From: Levilinea saccharolytica
Lineage (GTDB): Bacteria; Chloroflexota; Anaerolineae; Anaerolineales; Anaerolineaceae
DNA length: 64,000 nucleotides
Reading direction: 5' to 3'
Assembly: GCF_001306035.1 (NCBI RefSeq)
Contig: NZ_LGCM01000014.1
Span: 62,501 to 126,500, forward strand
Part shown: in pieces, positions 52,365 through 60,063 of the stretch
How the letters are laid out: every line of letters begins with the position of its first letter
Numbering within the stretch: position 1 is the first letter of the stretch
Notes under the pieces: model-generated
Databases searched by the model: none
What the model saw: the letters and a program-made list of their open reading frames with translations, nothing else
Told to the model about the DNA's origin: nothing
Translations under genes and position numbers: made by a program

Positions 52365-53291
52365 TCAGCCCACCTGGGACTGCCGCAGTTTTTCAAACAG
52401 GCCGCGCTGTTCTGCGGTTAAATTTTTCGGCAGCGTGACTTTGGCACGCACAAACAAATCGCCAAATTGATCCGGCTGGCGCAGTTTGGGCATGCCGCGG
52501 CCCGCCAGGCGGAAGGTCTGGCCGGGCTGGGTTCCGGCGGGGATGGTGAGCACCACACTGCCGCCCAGGGTGTTCACATTCACCTGCCCGCCCAACACCG
52601 CGGTGTATAAATCCACGGCGGCCTCGGTGTACAGGTCGTCGCCGCGCCGCTCAAAGCGCGGATCTTCAGCCACTTCAATTTTGAGGTACACATCCGCGTT
52701 CTGGCCGTTGGGGCCGCCCACGGCTGCCCCAGCCATGCGCACTTTCGTGCCGGTCTGGGCCCCGCGCGGGATTTTGACCTCCAGGCGGCGGCTGTCCACC
52801 TGCAGGGTACGCGCCGTGCCGTGATAGGCCTCTTCCAGGCTGATGCGCGCCACGGCCTCCACACGGCTGGGGCGCTGCTGGGCTGCCCGCCGCGGGCCGC
52901 TGGAGCCCAGTCCGCCGAAGATCATGTTGAAGAAATCCGAAAAGTCGGCCTGGCCAAAGATATCTTCCACCCGGCCGGTGCTGGTGCGCGCGCCGCCGCG
53001 CCCAAAACCCGTCTGCGTAAACCAGTCCTCCCAGTTAAAATTACCGGGGCTGCCGGTTTGCTGCCAGCGGGAATAATCCGCGCCGAGCTGATCATAGCGG
53101 CTGCGTTTTTGGGCGTCGCTGAGGACTTCATGAGCTTCGTTAATTTCTTTAAACTTATCCTCAGCCGCCTTATCGCCAGGGTTGCGGTCCGGATGGTACT
53201 GCATGGCGAGTTTACGGTACGCGCGCTTGATGTCTTCGGGGGTCGCGCTGCGTTCTACGCCTAAAATTTTGTAATAATCCTTATAGTCCAT
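52365..53291 (-). CDS. DnaJ-like co-chaperone without zinc finger (CbpA type)
   Basis: A 308-residue type II Hsp40: a J domain (residues 1-70) with HPD in [10 protein letters not shown], a Gly/Ser-rich linker and two C-terminal substrate-binding domains, with no CxxCxGxG repeats. It resembles CbpA, which can replace or redirect DnaJ. The ATG at 53291 ([12 protein letters not shown]) has GGAGT upstream; the longer frame covers the promoter. It opens an operon with HtrA and an RF1-like protein. Confidence 0.92.
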   Translation of the reverse strand: MDYKDYYKILGVERSATPEDIKRAYRKLAMQYHPDRNPGDKAAEDKFKEINEAHEVLSDAQKRSRYDQLGADYSRWQQTGSPGNFNWEDWFTQTGFGRGGARTSTGRVEDIFGQADFSDFFNMIFGGLGSSGPRRAAQQRPSRVEAVARISLEEAYHGTARTLQVDSRRLEVKIPRGAQTGTKVRMAGAAVGGPNGQNADVYLKIEVAEDPRFERRGDDLYTEAAVDLYTAVLGGQVNVNTLGGSVVLTIPAGTQPGQTFRLAGRGMPKLRQPDQFGDLFVRAKVTLPKNLTAEQRGLFEKLRQSQVG

Positions 53292-53308
53292 ACGTACTCC
53301 GTATTTTG

Positions 53309-53338
53309 ATTGTATGCCGATGTTTGCACCAGAGTCAA
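53309..53338 (-). promoter_or_regulatory. Promoter of the DnaJ-like/HtrA/RF1-like operon
   Basis: On the minus strand TTGACT (53333-53338), an 18-base spacer and TACAAT (53309-53314). No CIRCE is nearby, so this operon is not under HrcA control by sequence. Confidence 0.65.
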
Positions 53339-53422
53339 GAAGGGGCACAGGCTTTCTTATGGAACTCTAACGATCCGCATAAAATTCCTTAACATTTTCA
53401 CCCCAATTTATTCCATCCGTGC

Positions 53423-53428
53423 TATCAT
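53423..53428 (+). promoter_or_regulatory. -10 box of the first kinase gene (leaderless start)
   Basis: TATCAT ends 6 bases before the ATG at 53435, and no ribosome-binding site is present. Confidence 0.4.
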
Positions 53429-53434
53429 TATTGA

Positions 53435-55081
53435 ATGACCACTCCCACCCCGGAACGAATCCTGATTGTTGAGAACGACACCATCATCAGTGATCTGCTC
53501 TCCCGCCAGGCGTTAAAGTCGGCCGGGTATCAGACCTATGTGGCGCCCGATTCGTCCACGGCCATTGCCCGCGCTGTCCAGCTTTCGCCGGACGTCATCA
53601 TCGTGGATCTGTCCATCCCAGGCCTGAGCGGAAAGGACCTGATGGTGGCCTTCAGCGCGCAAAATTCGCAGACCCCGCTGATCGTTTTAGCCCGCAAGGG
53701 CACTGAGCTGGACATCATCCAGGCCTTTCGCCTGGGCGCCACCGATTATTTGATCTGGCCGGTGCGCGAGGCGGAGGTCGTAGCGGTGGTGGAACGCGCC
53801 CTCAAACTGGTGCGCGAACGGCGGGAACGCGATCAGCTTTCGCACCAGTTGCAGCAGACCAACCAGGAACTGCAAGCCCGCGTGCGCGAACTGACCACCA
53901 TCTTTTCCATCGGCAAGGCCGTCACCTCCATCACCGACCAGAGCCTGCTGTTTGAGCGCATTTTGGAAGGCGCCGCGCGCGTGACCCAAAGCGACATGGG
54001 CTGGATGCTGCTGCGCGACGAGGCTGGAAAGAATTTTGTGATGGTCGCCCAACGCGATCTGCCCGCCTCGGCCACCGCCTTCCTGAACCAGCCGTTTGAC
54101 GACGGCATCAGCTCTCTGGTGGCCATGAGCGGTGAGCCGCTTTCCATTCACGGTGAACCCATCAAGCGCTTCCGCATCGCCTCCTTCGGCCAATCGGCAC
54201 TGATTGTACCTATCAAGGTGCAGCGTCAAGTGATGGGCCTGCTGGTGGGCGTGCGCAAAGCCGCTGCTCCCTTTACCCCCAGCGAACAGCACCTCATGGA
54301 AGCCGTGGCCGATTACGCCTCGATCTCTTTGGTGAACGCGCGCCTGTTCCGCGAGGTAGAAGGCCGCGCTCGTTCGCTGCAAAGCCAATCCGAAAACGCC
54401 CAGGCGGGCGAGAAGATCACCAACGAGATTTTGCAGACGGCCAAAAAAGAACTGCGCCCGGCCGTGGATTTGGGCCAGCAAGCCCTGGAACGGCTGGCCA
54501 ATGACCCCGGGGCGCGTTGGACGGCGGAGCAGCGCAAATCTCTCAGCACCTTGCAGGAACAAATGCAGCGCATGGGGCGCATCACCGAGGCCGTTCTGCC
54601 CATCTCCACCAGTCCCGGCCCAGCCCGCATCAAGATCGGCGATGTGATTCAACAGGCAGTCAAACACTGCCAGCCGTTTGCCCAGCAAAACGATGTCAGC
54701 TTGATTATGGAAGGCAGCGCCGCACAAACCGTGTACGCTTCGGCAGGGCAAATTGTGCAGGTGCTGATTGGCCTGCTCACCAATGCCATCAAATTTTCCA
54801 ACCCCGGCGGACGGGTGACGGTGAGCGTAGATAAAGCCGCCGAAGGCCAGCTGCACATCGCTGTCACCGATGCCGGCCTCGGCGTGGATCCGGTTCATTT
54901 TGAACGGATTTTTGAAGGCAGCTACCAGCCCGATCGAACCCGCCCGGTGCGCTTTGGCGGGCTTGGCATTGGCCTGGGTCTGGCGCGTGAAATCATCACC
55001 CGGCACGGCGGCAAGCTGTGGGTGGAAAGCAAACCCGGTCAGGGCGCGGCCTTCCACCTGACTTTGCCCACAGTGCCCTAA
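53435..55081 (+). CDS. Receiver-GAF-HATPase protein lacking the phosphoacceptor His
   Basis: A 548-residue cytoplasmic protein. Residues 8-120 are a receiver with Asp58 retained (VIIVDLSIPGLSG), but the conserved Thr and Lys are Ala (VLAR) and Trp (LIWP). A coiled coil (about 125-155) leads to a GAF domain (about 165-305). A HisKA-like helix pair follows, where the H-box reads AKKELRP: His is replaced by Lys338. The ATPase domain is intact, with N-box Asn450, DAGLG and GGLGIGLGLA. It could be a pseudokinase or a partner of the next gene, 15 bases downstream. A -10 box 6 bases before the ATG implies a leaderless mRNA. Confidence 0.9.
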   Translation: MTTPTPERILIVENDTIISDLLSRQALKSAGYQTYVAPDSSTAIARAVQLSPDVIIVDLSIPGLSGKDLMVAFSAQNSQTPLIVLARKGTELDIIQAFRLGATDYLIWPVREAEVVAVVERALKLVRERRERDQLSHQLQQTNQELQARVRELTTIFSIGKAVTSITDQSLLFERILEGAARVTQSDMGWMLLRDEAGKNFVMVAQRDLPASATAFLNQPFDDGISSLVAMSGEPLSIHGEPIKRFRIASFGQSALIVPIKVQRQVMGLLVGVRKAAAPFTPSEQHLMEAVADYASISLVNARLFREVEGRARSLQSQSENAQAGEKITNEILQTAKKELRPAVDLGQQALERLANDPGARWTAEQRKSLSTLQEQMQRMGRITEAVLPISTSPGPARIKIGDVIQQAVKHCQPFAQQNDVSLIMEGSAAQTVYASAGQIVQVLIGLLTNAIKFSNPGGRVTVSVDKAAEGQLHIAVTDAGLGVDPVHFERIFEGSYQPDRTRPVRFGGLGIGLGLAREIITRHGGKLWVESKPGQGAAFHLTLPTVP

Positions 55082-55096
55082 AAAAGGCGTTCTCGC

Positions 55097-57070
55097 ATGG
55101 GTATTCCGTCCAAAGAAACCATCCTCCTTGTCGTTTCAGACCGGCAGATCAGTTTTTTGCTGGAAAAGATCCTGGCTGCTGCCAATTTCCAGGTGATCAA
55201 CGCGGTGGAACCCGCCTCAGTGCGCAGCGCCATTGTGCGCGATAAGCCTGCCCTGATCATTGTGGCAGAAAAAGTTGGCGAACTGGACGGTTTGACCCTG
55301 CTGGGAGATTTCATCAAAGATATCCCTGCTGCCCCCGTGCTGCTGCTGGTGAGCAAAGACACCCCCGAGCTGCTCAAGCGGGCCTTGCAGGCGGGCGTCA
55401 ACGATTACCTGACCCTGCCCCTGCGCACCGAAGACCTGTTGGGGGCCGTGCAAAACAGCCTGTCGCGCGCCCACCAGCGCAAAGAATGGGTGCTGCTGGA
55501 ATCCAAGCGCGCCTCGGCCAGTTTGCAGCGCCGTGTGGACGAGATGGAAACCCTGGCGCGCCTGGGACGCACCATCACCAGCTCGCTGGATTTGGACAGC
55601 GTGCTCACCGCGGTGGTAGAGGCGGCGGTCACCTGCCTGGGGGCCGAAGAAGGCAGTTTGATGCTGGTGGATGAAGAGACCGGCGAGCTGTATATGCGCG
55701 CCACTCGCAACGTGGACGACGCCTTTGCGCGCGCCTTCCGCATGCCCGTTCAAAACACCCTGCTGGGGTCGGTGCTGAGCACGGGAAAAGCGGTGCTGAT
55801 TGACGAGAAGACCCCCCAAAAGATCAAAACCGCCTTCCTGGTGCACAGCCTCATCTACGTCCCCTTGCAGGTGAAGGGTCACGTTTTCGGTATCCTGGGG
55901 GTGGATAACCGCCTGGAGCGGCTGAGCTTCACCGACCGAGATGTGCGCCTGCTGGAAGCCATCGCCGAATACGCTGTGGTGGCCCTGGAAAACGCGCGCC
56001 GCTACACCAATACCTCAGAAGAGCTGAAGAAGCTGGAAACCGTGCTGCAGGGCATTCAAGACGGCGTGATCGTCACCGATCAAGACCGGCGCATTTTGCT
56101 GGTGAACCCGGTGGCCCGCGAGGCCTTTGGCTTGGAGCGCGACGCCGCGCTGAGCGGACGGCAGTTCCACGAAATTTTCCCCCAGGCAGAGATGCAAGCG
56201 CTGATTCAGACCAACACCGGCAGCCTCACCAACCGCGCCGAGATCAGCGTGGAAGATGGGCGCGTGTTCAGCGTGTTGGCCACCAGCATTTCGGGCCTGG
56301 GCAAGGCGCTGGCGCTGCACGACATCACCTATCTGAAGAAGATGGACAAGATCAAGAGCGACTTCGTCTCCACCGTCTCCCACGACCTGCGCTCCCCGCT
56401 GACCGCCATCATGGGCTACGTGGAGCTGATTGACCGCGTGGGGCCGGTGAACGAACGCCAGCGCGAATTTATCCGGCGGGTGCACGTCAACGTGATCAAC
56501 ATCACCAGCCTGATTGACGACCTGCTGAATCTGGGACACATTGAATCGGGCTTTGACTCGACCAAAGAGAGCGTCCACCTGGGTCAGTTGGTGGAATTTG
56601 CCATTGAGGGCTTCCGGCGCCAGATTGACATGAAGGATATGGAGCTGAAGGTGGAACTGCCCGCCAGCCTGCCGTCCATCCTGGCCAACCCGGTACAGAT
56701 CCGCCAGATGGTGGACAAGATGCTCGACAACGCCATCAAGTACACCCCGCCAGGCGGCAGCGTGACGCTGCGCGGCGAGCAGGAGGGCGACCAGGTGATC
56801 TTGCAGGTGTGCGACAACGGCATCGGCGTGCCCGCTGTGGATCTGCCCTACATCTTCGACAAGTTCTACCGCGCCAGCAACCTGAGCGGCAATATCCCCG
56901 GCGCGGGGTTGGGGCTGGCCATCGTCAAATCCATTGTGGAGGCGCACCAGGGGCGCATTTGGGTGGATTCAACCCCCGGGCGCGGGACCACCTTTACGGT
57001 GGTGCTGCCCATCTCGCCGGTGACCGAGCTGCCCGCCGACCGCCTGCTGGACTCCCCCGACGCGGGGTAG
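55097..57070 (+). CDS. Pseudo-receiver-GAF-PAS histidine kinase
   Basis: A 657-residue kinase. The N-terminal receiver-like domain (about residues 8-120) has Ala where the phosphoacceptor Asp should be (LIIVAEKVGELDG, A57), so it cannot be phosphorylated normally. A GAF domain (about 145-300) and a PAS domain (about 308-412) follow. The kinase core is canonical: STVSHDLRSPLTAIMGY with His429, N-box Asn545, VCDNGIG and GAGLGLAIV. It is the only protein of the pair with a usable phosphoacceptor His. The operon has no conventional response regulator with an output domain. Confidence 0.92.
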   Translation: MGIPSKETILLVVSDRQISFLLEKILAAANFQVINAVEPASVRSAIVRDKPALIIVAEKVGELDGLTLLGDFIKDIPAAPVLLLVSKDTPELLKRALQAGVNDYLTLPLRTEDLLGAVQNSLSRAHQRKEWVLLESKRASASLQRRVDEMETLARLGRTITSSLDLDSVLTAVVEAAVTCLGAEEGSLMLVDEETGELYMRATRNVDDAFARAFRMPVQNTLLGSVLSTGKAVLIDEKTPQKIKTAFLVHSLIYVPLQVKGHVFGILGVDNRLERLSFTDRDVRLLEAIAEYAVVALENARRYTNTSEELKKLETVLQGIQDGVIVTDQDRRILLVNPVAREAFGLERDAALSGRQFHEIFPQAEMQALIQTNTGSLTNRAEISVEDGRVFSVLATSISGLGKALALHDITYLKKMDKIKSDFVSTVSHDLRSPLTAIMGYVELIDRVGPVNERQREFIRRVHVNVINITSLIDDLLNLGHIESGFDSTKESVHLGQLVEFAIEGFRRQIDMKDMELKVELPASLPSILANPVQIRQMVDKMLDNAIKYTPPGGSVTLRGEQEGDQVILQVCDNGIGVPAVDLPYIFDKFYRASNLSGNIPGAGLGLAIVKSIVEAHQGRIWVDSTPGRGTTFTVVLPISPVTELPADRLLDSPDAG

Positions 57071-57083
57071 GAAAAAATTCTGC

Positions 57084-57237
57084 ATGTCACTGCGAGACCG
57101 GTGGGTTTCCGGTCGAAGCAGTCTCTACCCTGAGGGAAGGGGGTTTGCTCAGGTAGAGATCGCCACTCCCCCACAAACCGGGGGCTCGCGATGACATGGT
57201 TGGCGGTGAGATCGCTTCACTTCGTTCGCGATGACAT
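57084..57237. repeat. Palindromic intergenic repeat, family A, copy 3 plus a partial copy
   Basis: The full element is 57084-57197, with ends ATGTCACTGCGAG and CTCGCGATGACAT and the GAAGCAGTCTCTACC interior. A partial right end follows at 57206-57237 (GTGAGATCGCTTCAC and TCGCGATGACAT). It separates the kinase operon from the island-like region. Confidence 0.7.
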
Positions 57238-57271
57238 AATTTTGCCATGACATACGATTTGCCGCTTCACG

Positions 57272-57571
57272 CTAATCGCCAACACCCTCTTCAAACAAAT
57301 CCTTCCATTCTGGATTCATGCTGTTCACCAGATCAACCTTCTTTTGTCTCGACCCCGCCTTAATCTGTTTATCTCTAGAAATCGCCGTCTGAATATCACA
57401 GCCCGCTTCATAATAAACTAACTTTTTGATGTGATATCTGCAAGTGAACACGCCGCCTCGCCCTGACTTGTGTTCAAGCACCCGGCGCTGCAAGTCATTG
57501 GTTACCCCCGTGTATAACACCGCGTTGTTATAATTGGTCATAATGTAAACGAAGTAGTCATTCCTGGGCAT
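57272..57571 (-). CDS. GIY-YIG domain protein
   Basis: A 99-residue small nuclease-domain protein of the UPF0213/YhbQ type. The motif reads YFVYIM and LYTGVTNDLQRRV, with the catalytic Arg in RRV and the Glu in EHKSGRG. Many members are intact nuclease folds of unknown target. GGGGGA lies before a double ATG and I use the second one at 57571. Lower GC than the genes to its left. Confidence 0.82.
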   Translation of the reverse strand: MPRNDYFVYIMTNYNNAVLYTGVTNDLQRRVLEHKSGRGGVFTCRYHIKKLVYYEAGCDIQTAISRDKQIKAGSRQKKVDLVNSMNPEWKDLFEEGVGD

Positions 57572-57616
57572 CATTCCCCCAAAAAACGCACAATTCTCAA
57601 AAGACCACATCCATCT

Positions 57617-58099
57617 CTACCCCAGGCGGCGGCGAATCTCCGTCATGCGTCGCAGGCGCTGCGAACGGGCGCGGTTGAGGCGGATGGCGCTGTAGGTGGT
57701 GTATAAAAACACCCCCGCCCCCACCCACATCACCGCGGGGGCGAAGAAACGCCACAAACCCGCCTCCGGCGGAAAAATCAGTATCTGGCGGATCATAAAA
57801 CCGATGAAAAACACCGCCAGGCTGCTGAACAGCACCCGGTTCTGGCCCTGCAATTGGCGCGAAAGCCCCTCCACCTCCACCGCCAGCACAGGCAGCAGGT
57901 TAGCCTCCTGCTGCCGCTGCAAAGCGCCGATCTGCGCCTGCATCTGGCTCAAGCGCGCAGCCATCTCCTCCAGATTTTCGCCCTGGTTCAAAATTTGCTC
58001 GCGCCCGCAGTGCGAACAGGCAAAATGTCCGCGCTGTGCCGCGGCTTCCAGCTTTCCCCCGCAGTGGGGGCAGGTCAGGGCGATCCAATCTGAGGTCAT
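57617..58099 (-). CDS. Zinc-ribbon, coiled-coil membrane protein
   Basis: A 160-residue protein. The N-terminus has two CxxC pairs (CPHCGG, CSHCGR; residues 10-33), a coiled coil (about 43-85) and two transmembrane helices (about 88-107 and 118-138), with a basic C-terminus. I do not recognise a function. It starts at 58099 and stands between the GIY-YIG protein and the AbiE pair. Confidence 0.7.
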   Translation of the reverse strand: MTSDWIALTCPHCGGKLEAAAQRGHFACSHCGREQILNQGENLEEMAARLSQMQAQIGALQRQQEANLLPVLAVEVEGLSRQLQGQNRVLFSSLAVFFIGFMIRQILIFPPEAGLWRFFAPAVMWVGAGVFLYTTYSAIRLNRARSQRLRRMTEIRRRLG

Positions 58100-58233
58100 A
58101 CTGATTCCTTTCAGGTGCTGTACTGATTTGATTTAACCACAGTTTGCGCAGGGTGTGTTCAGGATTTTCCCCATTGTTGTTTCCGGTGCGCCCCACCCAA
58201 GTTCAAATCGCCGTTAGTTCCATCGACACGATA

Positions 58234-59094
58234 TTAATCCCACAATGATACGATGGAAGACCGCACCTGCAGTAACACTTCCTCTGCCCGAGGCACATCT
58301 GGTACAAATGGGAGAATCTGCTGTGTCCATTCCTGGCTGGCTACATTCAACAGATCTTCCGAAACGAAATCGCTCGGAGACTGATAGGTCACATTCCGGA
58401 CAGCGCACTTCTCAGACAGCAAAGGGAGCATAGCAGGCGATAGAAGTGTAGGAGCCTGCAGCAGATTCCATAGGTCGTAATAGTCTCGGCAAACCCGGCT
58501 GGCGCCCCAGCCGCGCTCCTGCAAACGGGCCTTGCTCTGCAGCAAAGCCCGCAGTTTCTCCACAGTGATCTCTGCCAGCGAATATACTGGAACCTGCACA
58601 GCCATATGCTCAGCAAACCCATGCAGAATCGGATAAACGTTCACCGGAGTCAGGATGGGTTCATCCACCGTAATTTCCACTTTGAGTCGGCACAAGGCCT
58701 GACGTTGTTCGGGGAATTGCACTCGGACCACATACGCTTTTTGGCCGCCTGGGTGCGGCTGGTTCAAAACAAGGGGTTCCAGGTTGGCCTGAAACGGTCC
58801 GCGTTCATTCAACATCTCAGCCATCGTGCGCACAGCCGTTTCCATCCGTGCATTGACTTGTTGGATTGGTCCTAGGGTCCGCGTGGAGTAATCCAGATCT
58901 TCAGAAAAGCGATAATCCGCGAAGTAGAGTTTCTTGAGCGCCGTACCGCCTTTTAACACCAGGTGATTGCCCAGGCCGTCTGTTTGAGCAATGGCCGCCA
59001 GCAGATAACTCAAAGCATAGTCTTTTTCGACGATGTACTGCTGAACGTGTTTTTGTCGGCTGACCGACCGGATCATTTGGGGAACGCTGGGCAT
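58234..59094 (-). CDS. abiEii: AbiEii toxin, nucleotidyltransferase
   Basis: A 286-residue AbiEii/AbiGii-type toxin. An EKDY motif (about 23-26) precedes the nucleotidyltransferase core GGTALKKLYF-RFSEDLDYS (about residues 49-70), whose Asp pair (D66, D68) binds metal. Lys and Asp residues later (EITVEKLRALLQ, RDYYDLWNLL) match the family. AbiEii transfers GMP or CMP to tRNA acceptors in related systems and stops growth. It starts directly after the antitoxin's stop codon. Confidence 0.92.
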   Translation of the reverse strand: MPSVPQMIRSVSRQKHVQQYIVEKDYALSYLLAAIAQTDGLGNHLVLKGGTALKKLYFADYRFSEDLDYSTRTLGPIQQVNARMETAVRTMAEMLNERGPFQANLEPLVLNQPHPGGQKAYVVRVQFPEQRQALCRLKVEITVDEPILTPVNVYPILHGFAEHMAVQVPVYSLAEITVEKLRALLQSKARLQERGWGASRVCRDYYDLWNLLQAPTLLSPAMLPLLSEKCAVRNVTYQSPSDFVSEDLLNVASQEWTQQILPFVPDVPRAEEVLLQVRSSIVSLWD

Positions 59095-59934
59095 TTACGG
59101 CCTTTGCATGTTTTGGTTGATTTGCCAGGAAGGGTCCAATTGAGCGCTGCGCGGCTGATTCGGATCCAATAACACAATTCCGGTCACAGGGTAGGCTCGT
59201 AAAGGAAAGAGCAGGCTTACATCCACCCCCATTCTTTCCAACAGCCATCCCAGACGCTTAATCACCGCCCCAACATCATATCGCAGAGCATAGGCAACGA
59301 GCTGGTTCAGATTAATTTGAGACAGTGCGCCTTCCAGCAGTTCGCTCGCCGCGCGAATTCCGCCAAAAAGGTCTGGGCGAGCGATTAAATCCAAAACGGT
59401 TCGTTCTCGGTCGGTGATGTTCACCTGTGTCCAGGCGTTCACCCACTGCTTTTCAAATCCCCAAAAGCGCTCCTTCTTTACATAAATGAATTCAAATTCC
59501 AGGTCAAAGGCTCTCCATGAGGCGCGCCCTCTGGGGCGGTAGGCCTGACCTTGGCGCATTTCGGGGGTGATAACTTTGACGGGTGTTGAGGCCTGGATCA
59601 TGAGTGGATTTTGGGTGGAGAAACCGTGATAAGCCAACGCAGACCAATGACTGATCGCCGCGGGGTTCACCAATGCATGGGCGATAGCAAACGGGGGAAT
59701 GTCGCCCGAATACAGGGGGCTTTTGACCGCATAGGTTCCGCGCTTGAGAATTTCAATCCACCCCGAGCGAGCCAGCAAGCTGATCCGTTTTCGAACTTGC
59801 TGGGAGGTCAGCAGTTGGTGCTCTGATAGTGACAGGATCTGCTCCAGCGTGAAGATCGGACCAAACGCAGCCACGGCCCTTTCAAGCAGTTGGATTCCCT
59901 GAGAATTGGAATAAGAAGTCGTTGTCTCTGGCAT
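59095..59934 (-). CDS. abiEi: AbiEi antitoxin
   Basis: A 279-residue antitoxin of the type IV AbiE system. The N-terminal winged helix (about residues 20-75, LTSQQVRKRISLLARSGWIEILKRGTYAV) binds DNA, and the C-terminal region supports antitoxicity. It acts by repressing its own operon and by countering the toxin without direct binding in known systems. The ATG at 59934 follows a perfect TATAAT by 6 bases, with a 12-bp inverted repeat behind it. Confidence 0.92.
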   Translation of the reverse strand: MPETTTSYSNSQGIQLLERAVAAFGPIFTLEQILSLSEHQLLTSQQVRKRISLLARSGWIEILKRGTYAVKSPLYSGDIPPFAIAHALVNPAAISHWSALAYHGFSTQNPLMIQASTPVKVITPEMRQGQAYRPRGRASWRAFDLEFEFIYVKKERFWGFEKQWVNAWTQVNITDRERTVLDLIARPDLFGGIRAASELLEGALSQINLNQLVAYALRYDVGAVIKRLGWLLERMGVDVSLLFPLRAYPVTGIVLLDPNQPRSAQLDPSWQINQNMQRP

Positions 59935-59940
59935 AAAAAT

Positions 59941-59981
59941 ATTATACTTCGATAATACCCAATAAAGGCATTATCGAAGTA
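59941..59981 (-). promoter_or_regulatory. AbiE promoter -10 and inverted-repeat operator
   Basis: TATAAT on the minus strand at 59941-59946 is overlapped by one arm of the repeat TACTTCGATAAT (59945-59956) and ATTATCGAAGTA (59970-59981), 12-bp arms with a 13-base spacer. AbiEi binds inverted repeats to autoregulate, so this is the likely operator. Confidence 0.75.
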
Positions 59982-60063
59982 ACCAATTTTCAGCAAACTT
60001 CTTTGGATGGGTATTTGGGTCGTTTATGGTTAGCAAGCGCCCTTTTACCGAGACTATTTCCCC

